Below are positions 22,251 through 36,064 of a stretch of 64,000 bases of DNA, one piece after another; positions within the stretch are counted from its first letter, which is position 1, and each line of letters begins with the position of its first letter. This stretch comes from Dryas octopetala (Eukaryota > Streptophyta > Magnoliopsida > Rosales > Rosaceae): the NCBI GenBank assembly GCA_963921425.1, contig OY992834.1:868001-932000 (forward strand), written 5' to 3'. Below the pieces are notes generated by a model that ran no database searches, had not been told where the DNA came from, and saw only the letters and a list, made by a program, of their open reading frames with translations. The translations under genes were made by a program, and so were the position numbers.

Positions 22251-22595
22251 AAACTATTAATAGTAGAAGAGTATATTCTGAATATATTTTTTTGGCAGAT
22301 ATATTCTGAATCTTTTTATCATTGCACAGATGTGTGTTTTTATCAGCTTAAAAGTTGTATTCTAAAATTATGGGCCCAAGTGAAGTAGGGAATTGGGCTT
22401 GTTATGTAGGTCTGTGCCCTCAATATAAGATGAACCCATTTGCATCATTCCAGCTTATCTCCACGTCCCATTTCTCTTTAGAAGCACGCGTACGCCCATA
22501 GTGTGGGAGGGCCGTTCCATTGATTTCTGGTTGACACACAACATAGTATGGCTCAATGCTGTTTATATATATAGTACACATTTCATTAACAACAA

Positions 22596-22667
22596 GGATC
22601 CGTGGCGCAATGGTAGCGCGTCTGACTCCAGATCAGAAGGTTGCGTGTTCGATTCACGTCGGGTTCA
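22596..22667 (+). tRNA. tRNA-Trp (CCA)
   Basis: The 72-nt cloverleaf has acceptor GGATCCG/CGGGTTC, D arm, anticodon stem CTGAC...GTCAG-like with anticodon CCA at 22628-22630, T arm GCGTG TTCGATT CACGT, and discriminator A. A CAA-rich start region and TATATA lie upstream, as in plant Pol III tRNA genes, and T runs lie downstream. No intron. Confidence 0.96.
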
Positions 22668-22668
22668 A

Positions 22669-22673
22669 TTTTT
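22669..22673 (+). terminator. Pol III terminator of tRNA-Trp
   Basis: A run of five T starts two bases after the tRNA, backed up by a longer T run at 22678-22687. Confidence 0.75.
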
Positions 22674-22687
22674 GTGATTTTTTTTTT

Positions 22688-25600
22688 GGTGGTGTTTTTT
22701 TTTTTTTTGGCCCTTTTTCAATTCTCTGAAACATTCCTAGACAAAAAGAAAAGAAGTGCCCAATCTAACAAGGTACCCCGTAATAAGAGTCCATGTGGAC
22801 AAGATCTGAATAGTTGGAATGGGCTTCTCGCAGCACAATGTATTTAAATGAATACGGTGGTGGTTAAGACAGTGATGAAATTCATGAGGCAGCCATGGCT
22901 ATATAGTAAGTTGTACAACATATAGGCATATAGCTAGGCATATAGCTAGCAGGACTGTCCACAGCACAGCACAGCACACTTCCCTTGCGTACTTGTAATT
23001 GTTGATCAAGTTTAGGACCACTTTTATGATTCAGAAAAACAATTCTAGACTCTAGAGTGGTCCAATTAAAAATTCAGGGGCTACCAGAACTACAGTAGCT
23101 AGCTGGCAAAAGCATTCAAATTGAGTTAAAAGAGAGAGCTGCTGCCACCATCAGATTTAGATCAAATGCATCCCCACAACTGTGGTCCCACATGTGCACT
23201 TTGTTGCTACAAAAATTGATTGACTGCCATCTGATTTTGATTAAGATGGGAGTACCCCCCAAAATTGTGGTCCTATATATCAGAACTAAGAACTGAATGT
23301 GTACTTGTATTTTGTGTTTAGAAGGTCCAGCCAACAGCTAGTATCTGCTATCAGAGATTTTCCTTCAGAACTTCAATCCCAATAAAAGGATTTCAAAGCT
23401 TTTTATGTTCTGGACAGAAGAGGAATTGACAACGGTTATTGGACTATTAAGCACATATGTACTCAACCATTTAATCTTATATATATGCTTTCTTGTTTAA
23501 CTTAATTTCATTCTTTTTTCATGCACAACAAAAAATGACATGTATAATTTGGTAATAAGGTAATATATTATTTGTAGCTAGCTAGATTAACATCTAGCTT
23601 TTGCTCACTTGCATTGCTTGAAATTAAGTTAATTAACCCTAAGTATGACCTGTCAAACAAAATTAACCCCATGAATCAGTGCATCACTTGATTGACTATG
23701 GTTTGGTGGGTCTTGGACCACCAATATATATATATAGTGAGTTTGTGACATGTCCCCAATTAAGTTTGTCCCTTTGCAGCCCTGAACAAATGTGAAAAAA
23801 GTAGGGCCAAAAATAGGTGATCAAAAGTGTAAAGCAGCCATGCTTAAAGACAAATTAAGTGGGTAGTGGGTATCCATCCTAATTAACATCAATCTAATAT
23901 ATATATATATATATGAAAATTATATCAAAAGGACTAATATTGTACCCTATTTTTCAGTTGGGGTGGTGGGAGAGCGCGACGGGGATGAGGTTGGGGTGGT
24001 GGGGGGAAGAAGGAGGTCGGGGCAGGGGGGTCCACATGGTGCAGGGGTGGTTTTTTCTTTTTTAACTTTTAAAATTTATTTAGTTTTTTTTTTTTTTTAA
24101 ATTTTGTTAAGAGAAAAGACTTTTTTGCCCTTTCAAACTGATCATGTCAAATAGGTCATGTGCAAGTCACATAATCACTTTTTAACAGAAATGCTAACAG
24201 AAGTGATATAATATCTTTAATTGAAACACTTAATTAATGCTATTCCTTAATTGAATCAAAGTGAAATGCAAGTCTTAAACTGAAAAATGGGTATAGTATT
24301 AGTACTTTTGATATAATTTTTCCTATATATATAGAGGAGTGCTCTAAAGCTAACAAGTTAGCAAGTTAATACAAAGCTAATCATGTTTTTGGGCCCACCA
24401 CATCATTAATCTCATAATCTGAACAATTAATTAATTAATTATTTAGGCCCTACTTCAAAGATCATCATTGCAAAAAATCAACTAAATCGAAAATCATGTA
24501 GTCATCTAATTGAGATCAAATAAATAGACGATCAGTATTTTCGATAAAAGAATAGAAATAGTTGTTATTATAATCAAATGGTTAAATGACTTCCGATTTT
24601 GAAGATTTTTTACAGGAATGATCTTTGAAGTAGGGTTTAAAAAATAAACGGTTCGGATTTTGAAATTACATTGTGCAGTGGACCCAACAGGGTAGTTAGT
24701 TTTGTATTAACTTACTAACTAGTTAGTTTTAGAACATTCATATATATATAATATGTATACATAGAAAAGGAACCAATATATCATAGGACCCCTACCAGCC
24801 TGTTTGGTGGAAAACTGTCTACACCATGATCTATTGATCAACACACCACCACACACCACCATTTTATCTATATATCTACAATTAATATTACATTATTACA
24901 ATACCCTGCTTTCAGTTAAAACATTTATATATCGATCGAGCCGTGGTACTATGAATGGTGAGGTCCATGTCCATCACCACATATATCGATATCATAATAA
25001 TATCTCTTTTACAATATCCCACTTGCTGACTTGTAGTTTTCACTTCACTTATCCTCCTTTTCATTTCTTGAAATATAATTGTAAGCCTTAAAAGGCTTTG
25101 GATGGTTCCTGCACCTCCTGCATATCATGTTGTTTTCAAGAGATGGGCTGAATTAATAGGTTATACTTGATACTTCTCTCGATATTGATCTTGATAGATT
25201 TCATGTCTTATGTCAAAAGTCAACTTGCTTCCACCAAAGCCAATATTTCCATATGTATTCCATGCATCTACTTGTTTATAAAATAAGTTGATATTAACTT
25301 AATTGATGATCGATATTTCACGATCAAGGGTGTAGTGGGATCTTTCATTCACATTTTTTTCCATACCAAATTGAGAAGATAACCATTTAACCATGAAAAT
25401 ATCATGATGAAATTACCCAATTAATTAATGCTTTTTTTTAGAAGATAATGCAATTAATATTGCAATTTTCTTTTGATTCTCTTGTATTAGACTTAACTAT
25501 CTGATTTATTTCCCTAAAAACTTGATATTCATAATTTGAATTCATTGGAATTAACTTTCGACCACGCAATCATGAGTTTTTTAATTCTTAATCACCGTTC

Positions 25601-25722
25601 TCTAATTGCATTAATTAAAAAGAGCTGAAATCATGCAATGCCTAATTCAAGGAGTTCATCAATTATCGGCCGGAACACATCAATGCGTGAAAAGAAGCTA
25701 TTTAAATGTTACATAGTTGTTA
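22688..25722. other. Spacer without a supported gene
   Basis: AT-rich DNA with short AT microsatellites (near 23729, 23900, 24740), a G-rich patch at 23960-24050 and poly-A/T runs. The short frames, including 24804-25091, have no recognisable domain. No RNA gene was recognised. Confidence 0.5.
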
Positions 25723-26014
25723 GGGCCCGTTTGGCACTGCTTTTAAAATTGTCAAAAACGCTTTCAAATTAGTAAAAGCGCTTTTGATAGCGTTTGACAA
25801 AAATAATTAGAAGTGCTTTTGAGTTATAAAAGCACTTTTAAGGGGTTTTTTGAGAAGCACCTGACAGGTGCTTTCTCAAGAAGCGCTTTCAAGTGCTTTT
25901 GCATAAACAACTTATAAGTTTTATAAAAATTTATATGTGCTTCTCAACATAAGCGCTTCTGATAAAAGCGCTACTAAATAAAAGTGCTTCTAAGAAGCAG
26001 TGTCAAACGGGCCC
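25723..26014. mobile_element. PIF/Harbinger-type (Tourist-like) MITE, intact ends
   Basis: This 292-bp element has about 20-bp inverted ends (GGGCCCGTTTGGCACTGCTT ... AAGCAGTGTCAAACGGGCCC) and a TTA duplication at 25720-25722 and 26015-26017. The interior is made of AAAAGCGC/GCACTTTT inverted blocks and has no ORF. The TTA duplication is the PIF/Harbinger signature. Confidence 0.9.
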
Positions 26015-26017
26015 TTA

Positions 26018-29000
26018 ATACATGTCGGCTACCAGATTATGGAGTAATATAACCAACCACGCATGTGCCCAACAAGAAGCTCATTTTTAAATAAACACAC
26101 ACACACACGTACCTAGCTAGAGAGGGTGGCAAGTACTTGATTGTGATCCATGCATGCAAATATGCAATATTGTTAAAATTATAGAAAAATGAGGTTATGG
26201 GGTCAACCCACAACTCACAAAGAGAACAAACCACCATGCAATACCATGGACTATACGAGAATTATAAAGGGCAAGAATCTTGGGTGGCCGTGGGTATCTT
26301 TTTCCAGAGAATGATTTGTTCCTTAAGCTGCAAGTAATGTCTCTTGAATTTACAACTCATTGAGACCCATCGAGAATTGCAGGCTATCCAATTGCATTGA
26401 ATATAATTTTTCAATTTATTTATGTGTTGGGGTTGTGTTGTTACTTGTTGGCGAACCAATAAACCCCAAAATATTTTATTGTTATTCACTTATTTGTTGG
26501 GACACCAACTTTTGCCCCTTTGTGCATGTGTTGTGGGTTGTGACAAACCCATATATGCATATTTAACAACATGCATTATCTATATAATACACATACATGT
26601 ATATGCCACATGGCAATCTTGTGTTTGGCCCCTGTATATGCATGTGAGGACAGAACAATGTCAAATCCCAAAACTTCAGCCACACATTTTCTCTACGCAT
26701 GCTTGATCGAATTGCATATATACAAGGAATGTTTTGATCATCTAAACACCTTTATTTGGTGGGTGTATGCTTTATATTGTCAATTAATAATATAGCGTCA
26801 TGTAGAGGCAAAATTTGCTCATGCATGATGCAAAATATGTTACTTGGATTCAACTTTCCAGATAGTTGTACGTGTCCTTTTCTTGATCTTCGCATCAAGT
26901 ATGACTAGGTTAATTAGTTAACAAAAATGACATAATTGGCATTCATGAACATTAACAAAAAGTGAGCTATATAATATATATATATGTGATCATCAGGCAG
27001 AATGGTAATATTGTTTGTAGTAATAAATGAGGGTATTGCTCAATTGGTGGAGGGATGTGATTAAAGTCGTTGAAGCTAAAGATATGTACATGTTCCTCTT
27101 TATAGTACACAAAAGCAAAGAGTGTGTGGTGTACATGTTGGGTGTGCAAGTATTGCTTTGTGCAAATCACCATCACTGAAAGAAGGGCCGGCCGGCATAT
27201 ATCATATATTTAATTTTAACCTCCGGCAAAAAAAAACATTTAACCCTAGTTAATTAATAACAGTTCATTTTTACGATTTACCTTCCTTTACTTGTTTATT
27301 TTAATTGTCGCGGCTATATTTTTAACAAAGACATCTCTTTAAACAAGCCTCTGTTGCACTTTTATTAAGAGGATAATGGCCAAAACGTACAAGCCCAATA
27401 AATTTAATTATAATAATATGCAAAGTTGCAAACATGAAAGTATGAAACAAAGGCTAGCTAATAGCAGACTGCTAGCTAAATAAGCTACCATTTGCAACAT
27501 CATCAGAGATTTTTAAGTAAATTGCCCGGTTTAACGGAAACAAGCCGACTTTTACTTTTTGACTTTTTATGTTTCGGTGGCTTTATTAATGGAGACCTAA
27601 ACCCTATGAAAAGCTACCTAATTAACTTTTCTTAGTCTTATAATAATGATGTTATAGCTCAAATTACTATTTCAATTTTGTACTGATCAAATATATGATA
27701 TATTAATTTTGTTTACTGTGAATAAATAAGTTCCTGAACCGACTCAATGATAACAAATAAAGTGTACTACAAGTCTACAAGACTACAACATCAAACATCA
27801 GTTGAAATGATAGTTGGTATTTTTAATTCTACTTTATTTATTTGATTTTTTATAATGGTCATGCTTCATGTATTTGACTTGAATTGTGGCATATATAATC
27901 TTTAATGATATTACTATTACCATTGAAATGCATAATTCTCACGTTAATCATCCATCTATAATACAATTAATAATGCATCAACCATAGTTCACCCCTTATC
28001 AGTTGGACCAACATGTATAATGAAAACGCATAGATGCATTTACAACTCACTCAAATCATTAATTTTGAGGATTTAGTCAATAATTGAAGATATGCTCCAT
28101 ATTCTTTAATTAAGGAGGGGGGTCGAGTTGAAATTGGGCGTGATTCTTTTCAATTCCCTGAATATGTAGTAAATCCCAATGATTAATGTCATAATCTTAT
28201 GAAATCTTCTTAAAACGCATCCATAATATTTACCCACAATCAAAAACATGATTCGATGGACGCATTTCATGGAGTCCATGCATAACCCATACCCTATACA
28301 GAGGCGACACCAGGATATAGCTTTGACCTTGTCCGTGCCTCTCTTTTTTTGTTTTTTGTTTTTTTTTGGTACTGAGTCAGTGGGATTTATTGGGTATATA
28401 TAGCTGGAAGCATCATAATCATGCCCATACCCTGCTATATATGGTAGATTGAGCTAGGGCAAAAGCAAAATGGGTGACATTGTGACAATATTGATCAGCC
28501 TCCACACCACTTAAATATGGTCCTATTGGAGAGAATTAACAACAGCATATGGGTCATCTCTGACTATTGACCTGCTGTCCATCATTGGACGGTCATAGTT
28601 TAATTTCCCTATTGTATATATACTCATATGTGTCTTTTCCAACATTAACTAATTTATTCTTCAATTAGAATTCCAAGTCAAAATTTGAGCATTGACTCCT
28701 CTTGAAGTGGAAAGTAACCTACTACCACTGGCAAATTCCAATTTCGGGAATAAAGGAAGGAGGAAGGAAAAGAAATCCTTGCCACCACATAATTCTAATC
28801 ATGTTTTCAATTGCTTAATCTACCATTTCACTAATTTAAATCAATCAACTAATGGGGCAAGTTATATAAAATCATACCAATATGGCAATATCAATCGCTG
28901 ATTTTTTTTCAACCTTCATGGAGGTTGTTTTTCTCAAAAACTTTAATGGATGGTTTCTTTTTTCTTTTATAAAAGAAAAATTGAAGGCTAAAACTTACAA

Positions 29001-29430
29001 AATTAATTGTTCATTAAAAAAATAAAATATTTTCACTTGAAAATTAGACATATGTTAAATTATATGAATAATACGAGAAAAATACTGTTATTGATATAGT
29101 TGATCCATTGGACTATATCTTAAATGTGGTCTATGATTGAAAAATTCAGCATTGGTGTCTCAGTCTAGGGTTGATTGCAATCATTTTTTTTTATATAAAT
29201 TTACAAAAAAATTGTTATGCTTTTAAGAAATTTTCTATATTATGTTTGTTTTTTTGTCTATAATATGATGGAAATGAACATTAAAGCATGCACATTTTTT
29301 ATTTTGAGAATTTTATGAAGTAGATGGCTAAAAATCCACCCACATTTTGGCAATTAATTCTTTTTTTACACTGAAATACTCAAATCGTTTTATAAAATTG
29401 ATAAGAAAAAGAGGAAATTGCCATTTTAAT
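26018..29430. other. Spacer without a supported gene
   Basis: AT-rich sequence with scattered low-complexity runs. The small open frames at 26037-27176 and 28692-28901 lack conserved features. The last few hundred bases probably hold the promoter of the WD40 gene. Confidence 0.5.
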
Positions 29431-30226
29431 TTATAGAGAGAGAAGAAGAGAGAGAGCAAACACAAACACATCCTACTCTCGAAATCTCGTTTCTCGGGCC
29501 ATCATTCACGAATATCAAGGAACTTGTGCGTTTTCCTGTTTTAACCCTGGCTAATTGCCTATTTTATTTTATTGCTAAAATAAATACTAATTTGCTTATT
29601 ATTTGTTTTTCTCATTTCTGTGTAGTGCTTCTTTGCTTCCTCGAGAGAGCGAGTCCCGAAAGCTCCAAATTTGTATGGCTGCTTCGATCTATGCCCTCTT
29701 CAGTGCCAAAGAAATCTCATAGACACAAACCCATGTAATCATTTTTTACATTTGTTTCGTTTATGAAAACCCAGTTATTCTTTCGTTCATCATTTTTCTG
29801 CTTCATTTATTCAATTGAAATCATCATATGATCATCAAATTCTGGCAATGGGGTTCTTATCTGTGTGCTGACAAGTGTTGGAAATTTTGGGTTCATTTTA
29901 ATTTTTATTTATGGTTTCGTTTTGCATATTAAATTGTGATTTTTTATTGTGTGGAAGACCAGGTTCAATGGGTGTGGATTGGGATCCATGTTGGATCTCT
30001 TGGTTTTTTTTTTATTGTTATTATTACCATTTTTGTTTAATTTAACAAGTGTTTCTGTTAAACTGATCTTGGATTCTGTGTTTTTTGTTTTTTTATTTTA
30101 ATTTTGTAGTTACTCTTACTCAATAGGGTTGCTTGTCTGGAGGGGGATTTAGATATTGGTGCATTGGCTGGGGGTTAAAATGGTGCTTTCTTGATGTGGA
30201 ATCTCATGGGTTGAACTCAAAGAATA
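29430..30226 (+). promoter_or_regulatory. Probable 5' leader of the WD40 gene, with uORFs
   Basis: A GAGAGA-rich stretch near 29440 suggests the leader start. A 15-codon uORF (29675-29722) and short uORFs starting near 30180 and 30194 precede the main ATG at 30227. A leader intron with acceptor near 30108 (TTTTGTAG) is possible. Transcript ends are inferred. Confidence 0.45.
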
Positions 30227-33200
30227 ATGGGTAGCTTCAGTGAAGAAGAATATGGTTTTTTTGATGCCGAAGAGGATATTGCATCAACATCTGATGCAAA
30301 TTCTGACAGCATTGAGATATTTGATTCAACTTCTTCCTCCAGAAATTGGGTTCCAGCTAGTTTTCCATATGATGTATGGATTCAAAGCCCGGGAAGTGTT
30401 AGAGATCGTCGTGTTAAGTTTCTGAAGTGGATGGGAGAGAGTCCAGATCGAATTGTGAGAGAGATTTCAGTAGACATATCTAGTGAGGTATCAGGGGAGG
30501 TTGAAAGAATTAGAGAGAGTAGTGGGGCTGAGCTGAGAACCACACCTTTTGAAGAGGAGTTTTGTTCGGGTCGGTCTTCGATGTCATGCTGGCCTAATGA
30601 CTGCTCCAATTCCTCAATGGAGTTAGGTTCAAAGGATAATTCTGCATGCAGAGATGGAAACTTGGGTAAGAGAATGGAGTGTAATGCAGATGAATTGGGG
30701 CAGGATGGGAAGGTAAGCGAATGTCAAGAAATGACTGAAGGGTCTGACCGCACTTCTTTCTCATCATCTTCCTTGTCTCAACGATTCATGGAAAAACAAG
30801 TGGGGGAGACCAACAATATGGTGGAGATACTGAAGAGAGTTAAGAAGGGGTGGTTGAGTAGATTACGGTCCATGACTTGCCTTGTTGATAGGCAATTTGA
30901 TGCAGATAAATTGACAGACAATGACGATGATGCAATTATGGCATATAGGACTCGGAGAGTTAAGGTTCGCCATTCCAAGAAGCGGTTGAAGGAACTTTCA
31001 GCTCTTTACATGGGGCAGGATATCCAGGCCCATGAGGGTTCAATTTTGACAATGAAATTCAGTCCTGATGGACAGTACCTAGCAAGTGCTGGTGAAGATG
31101 GGATTGTGCGAGTCTGGCAAGTGGTGGAGAATGAGAGATGTAATGAACTTGACATACCGGAAATAGATCCGTCCTGCATATACTTTACAGTGAATCATCT
31201 CTCTGAACTAAATCCACTGTTTGCGGATAAAGATAAACTTAGTAAATCAAGTAGCATGAGGAGAACGTCGGATTCAGCTTGTGTTATTTTCCCCCCTAGA
31301 GTCTTTCGATTATTGGACAAACCATTGCATGAGTTTCATGGGCATGGTGGTGACATCTTGGATCTCTCTTGGTCAAGGAATAATGTAAGTGATTATTTGA
31401 ATTGCGGCTAAAGTTTCATGATTCTAAGAAAATTTTTACAACTTCAGGGAAACATGACAGAAATTTAATTTGGTTTTTCATAATTTTTTTTTTTTCTGAA
31501 TGTAGCATCTCCTGTCATCTTCTGTTGACAAAACTGTTCGTCTATGGAAAGTGGGATGTGATGATTGCCTCAAAGTCTTTTCACATAGTAATTATGGTGC
31601 GCTTCTGGCTGGTGTGTTTTTATTTAAAATGTATATGGTAGTTGAGGCATTAGCCCACGATAATTGTATAGAACAGCAAGATCCTGATCTCATCAGTTAT
31701 ATTTTATTGAACTTACCTCTTACCATTTTTCTTTATGTTATGGTATAATGCAGTGACCTGTGTTCAATTTAATCCCGTGGATGATAATTACTTCATCAGT
31801 GGTTCAATAGATGGCAAAGTTCGCATTTGGGGAATTCCTTGCTGCCAAGTTGTTGATTGGAGTGACATAAGAGAGATAGTTTCTGCAGTGTGTTATCGCC
31901 CTGATGGGCAGGTTTGGTGATTTTCTTGCCCTTTTATAAGGTTCAATAATGATGTATGCTCATATATTAATTAATGTTATTTAAACACTTTTGGTTACTT
32001 TTGCAGGGAGGAATTGTTGGCTCAATGACAGGCATTTGCCGGTTTTATAATTTATCGGGTATGGTTTGACATTTAAGACCTGCAGTCCCCACCCTCCTTT
32101 TTCTTCACCTCATTTGCATAGGAACTGACAAGTTGGATGATAATCATTTGTAATTTGATGTTAGGGAGACAGTCATATTAATGAAGTGATTATGTTTTTC
32201 TTGGAACAGATAATCATTTGCAATTGGATGCTCAAATATGCTTGCACAATAAAAAGAAGGCTCCCTGCAAAAAGATAACAGGCTTCGAGGTAGTTAGTAC
32301 TTCCTGGCATTGCTTTGTTTACTGGTTTTGATTGTTTCAGTTCTGGTCTCTTTTGTCAATCCCTATACATTTTCATTTGGGATCTGCAATTTTTGAATTT
32401 GTATTTTATTTTCTACAGTTCTTCCCACAAGATTCTAGCAAAGTAATGGTCACTTGTGCCGATTCCCAAGTCAGAATTCTTCATGGTCTTAATGTGGTTG
32501 GCAAATACAGGGGTATGTGCATAATTTGATGCAGAATTTTTCATAGAAATTGCTTCTTATTTTGTTGGTTTTCCAACACTCTGATTTTATAGTCAGTTGA
32601 CTGTGCATGTTTTAAGCAAATTTGATGCAGATGGTGGTAGTATGCAAACAAAATTTCTTTTATCTGCTTTAGTATCCAAGTCAATAATTCTTATGTCAAA
32701 TGTCTTTGTGCCCTTTGAATTTGAAATGTATACATTTCTTTTCTCTAAATCTTATCTCTTGCCTCTTTTTAGGACTACGTAATGCTGGAAACCTGAGATC
32801 TGCAACTTTCACTTCAGATGGGAAACATATGGTCTCAGCTAGTGAGGATTCTAATGTATATTTATGGAACTGCAGTAATCATGAAGAACGTGCTCTCTCT
32901 CAAGCAAAACAGATTAGATCTTGTGAGCGCTTTTCCACCAATGCATCTATAGCGATACCTTGGTGTGGTTTGAAATGTGGGGCCTTAGAAAATGAAAGGC
33001 AATTTCGGGTCATGGATGATAAATTACCAGAAACTCTGCCTTTTTCTACACCTGCATGTTTTTCTCTTAGCCAAGAATCTTTCCTTGAGTCTATTCCCAA
33101 GGGATCTGCAACTTGGCCGGAGGAGAATCTTCCAACTTCAAGTCCTTTGGCAAAGTCATCTACTATGCACAGATCCGAGTACAAGTTTTTTAAAAGTTCT

Positions 33201-33308
33201 TGCCAGAGCACATCCAGTTCTCATGCTTGGGGTCTGGTTATTGTGACTGCAGGTTGGGATGGACGGATCAAATCATTCCACAATTATGGGTTACCGGTAC
33301 CTGTTTGA
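30227..33308 (+). CDS. WD40-repeat protein, WDR44-like (7 exons)
   Basis: Exons 30227-31384, 31506-31596, 31754-31911, 32007-32058, 32210-32289, 32419-32512, 32773-33308 make 2169 nt, 722 aa, all junctions GT-AG and in frame. The N-terminal 260 residues are acidic and Ser-rich, with a plant-conserved-looking stretch [15 protein letters not shown]. The WD40 propeller begins at about 268 ([20 protein letters not shown]...VRVWQV), continues with [13 protein letters not shown]...[14 protein letters not shown]...VRIWGI and later blades, and ends with [14 protein letters not shown] long Ser-rich insert lies between the last two blades. Plant members of this group (At5g24320 / At5g53500 type, from memory) have no firm function; animal WDR44 binds Rab11. 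The last exon reads through a GTACCT near 33297, so an alternative 3' end cannot be excluded. Confidence 0.88.
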
Positions 33309-35695
33309 TACTATAGTTGCTTTGGCATGCTTTTCAGAGAACTGTAGCTATCCCCTTTGCAGGACACTTGACGTGTGGTGCCTTCTTTCGCTGAGTACAA
33401 GCTGCAAATCTAATGGATTGATTAGTGACATTATTTTTGGCAGCATCAACAGCCACGACATGTTCAGGTTGACTACTGTAGCAGGCATGTGCATGATATA
33501 TGAACTTGTAAATTTGCTTCTCCAATGGGCCCCTTCTCAGATTTCACAGGTGACTGCTACCAATTTATTTCATGACAACTGGCAGAAATTCCATGGTTGT
33601 AATGTAATCCATTTTGGAATCAGCAAGTGGCCGAGGTTAGCTTGTTTTTGGTTATTATAATTCAAGTCTACCGTGGGATGTTTTTGGTCTGCCGGTTCAC
33701 TAAAATAGATGTGAAGTCATTTGTTAGGAGAGCCCAAATTGAGATGTTATCTCTATATTATAATGCAGGTGCCTGTGGACCTTGTAGAACTTCTTTTGTT
33801 ATCTAAGATGGGATAGGGAATCGAGAGCTGGTGGATGAAATTTGTTTGGGACAAAAATGGTGGGGAACTTCACCACACCATCATGTTGGCCGATCAGAAT
33901 GATTGAATTGTTTGTCTGCCATTTCTGGTCTGTCCCATGGTAGGGTCCGTCGCCTTCTTTGGCAGTGGCATTGTGCAGGAGTCTTTCATCTGAAGCAGCT
34001 CATTTTCTCAGCCAGGGTTTGAAAAATCAGACCACCTCCTCTTAGTTTTGGAGAAGACATCTCTGATTGGTATGGTTGCTTCTCATGTCCATGGATGAGC
34101 ACTGCTAACACCTTTTTTTGGCTAACATAACTTGTATATTTACACTCTCAGTTTAGTCTAACATAACCTTGGATTAGTGTCGAGTTGTTAGGGGTTTTGT
34201 TAACTTGACAGAAATGTCTTTTGAAATTTATATAATGTAACCACAATCGTCTTCTGATATGTAAATGGAATATTCATGTAGTGTTTCTGCATGTTCATGC
34301 TTGAAACGAAAAGGCTATACGACAATAGAAGTGAATATACATACAAACATACAGCCCAGATATGTTTGCATTTACAGTGTTGTCATTGTGATGATTTGAG
34401 CAGCCCATTATGCCATTTGGATCCATATCAAGAATTTATGATTAATGCAAGAACCATCTGAAGTTATTACTTTTGCAATGTTCCTTCCTCACCAGTTATT
34501 ACTTTAGTTGAAATACCTTTCTAGTTAGGCACTTCTACTGCACTAGCAACTGAGATTGGAAAGTGATTTATTCCTTTGGTTGGTAGTCTAAACCTAATCT
34601 GGGTCACAGCTTTGGCAACTTTTGCGTTTCTGAGGGGATGCCATATCAAATTGAGAAAAGTTTACGAACACAGGTACAGTAGAGAATAGAGATTACGTTT
34701 ATGTTAGAACATATACTAAATCAGCTGAAACATGGCCATGACTGGTGTATTTTGCTTAAGGTGGACTCAAAATACTTTCCTGCATAACCAAATAGTGACA
34801 GTACCTTAAACAAAAGAATCTAGAGATAATTTGATGGAGAGAGTTAGAGAATTAAAGCATGAACAGGCAGGTCATATGAATTATCAAAACAAAGATCATA
34901 TTACAGGTAAGGAGGAAACACAATTAGGAGACAAGGAGAACAAAGCATATGACTAATTATGAAGGGACATGCCTGAGTGGAAGTGTAAAGTGAAAGGTCC
35001 ATAAAGAAATAATTTATGGATCAATTATTGGACATTCAAATCGCCTTTCTTTTTTCCCCACTTGATTTTTCCCTCATTTGGCCAACCAACTAAATTGTAA
35101 GGACAATGCATGTGCCTGCATAAGACAGAGGAGTTTTTTTTGGCCAACCGGGACAGAGGAGTTAAGTAAATGATTAGCTTGACAAAACTTGGTTATCAGA
35201 TCTAAATACAAAACTCCGACAAAGAAACATGACAATTGTCAACCCTCCCACTTCTTTGGCTCTACCTTATGAGTTATGATTACAATTAATACATTATTTT
35301 GATTCCGCAAATTATTTTGTTTATGAATTTTTTGTGCTTCCTGTTCCTGCACAAACAGTCAAACCACTCACTCTCAAATGGCTATTTTAGTTTAAGCTAT
35401 GCTTGAGTTCGGGTTAGAAAAATATATATATATATATATATAAAATATTATTGTATGTGATCGTAATACCACGTGACATGATGATGTGATGTTACCAATC
35501 TACTTAGATTATAACACGTGTACGATTTTAAGGGTATTTTTTAGAATTTAGAGTTTTAGAAATTAATGATTATATACGTGTTACAATTTAAATGAATTGG
35601 TAACACCATATTATCATGTTGTACATGATGTTACGGTCACACACAATATGAAGATAAATTGACGGAATCATTAGCAAATTCATTGGAAATTTCTT
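33309..35695. other. 3' UTR of the WD40 gene, then spacer
   Basis: The first several hundred bases are probably 3' UTR; a longer open stretch at 33259-33660 is out of frame and unsupported. Further on there is only AT-rich sequence, with an (AT)n run at 35421-35442. No gene is seen. Confidence 0.45.
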
Positions 35696-36064
35696 AGAGT
35701 TAATTACACTTACACCCCCTGAGGTTTATCGTCTTTTCACATACACTCTTTGAGGTTTCAAAAATTACACATACACCTCATGAGGTTTCAAAACTATTGC
35801 ATATAACTCCCTACAAGAGAAAAAAAAAATAAATAAACAAAAAAAAAATATTTGTATCGAAGTTGGACCTTACACCTTAAGTAATCTTATTAGGCCATTT
35901 AACCCCTTAGCATGTCATTTTGTATAATTTCTCATCATTTTTCATCTCAAGGGGTTATATGCAACAGTTTTGAAACCTCATGGGGTGTATGTGTAATTGT
36001 TGAAATTTCAGAGGGTGCATGTGAAAAGACGATAAACCTCAGGAAGTGTAAGTGTAATTAATTC
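35696..36064. mobile_element. MULE-type MITE, copy 1
   Basis: This 369-bp fold-back element has inverted ends of over 100 bp (AGAGTTAATTACACTTACAC ... GTGTAAGTGTAATTAATTC) and a perfect 9-bp target duplication AAATTTCTT (35687-35695, 36065-36073), typical of Mutator-like elements. No ORF. The same family is at 58756-59125. Confidence 0.88.

Noticed and set aside
33259-33660. 133-codon ORF overlapping the end of the WD40 gene
   Set aside because: Different frame from the WD40 exons and no blade sequence; most likely 3' UTR.
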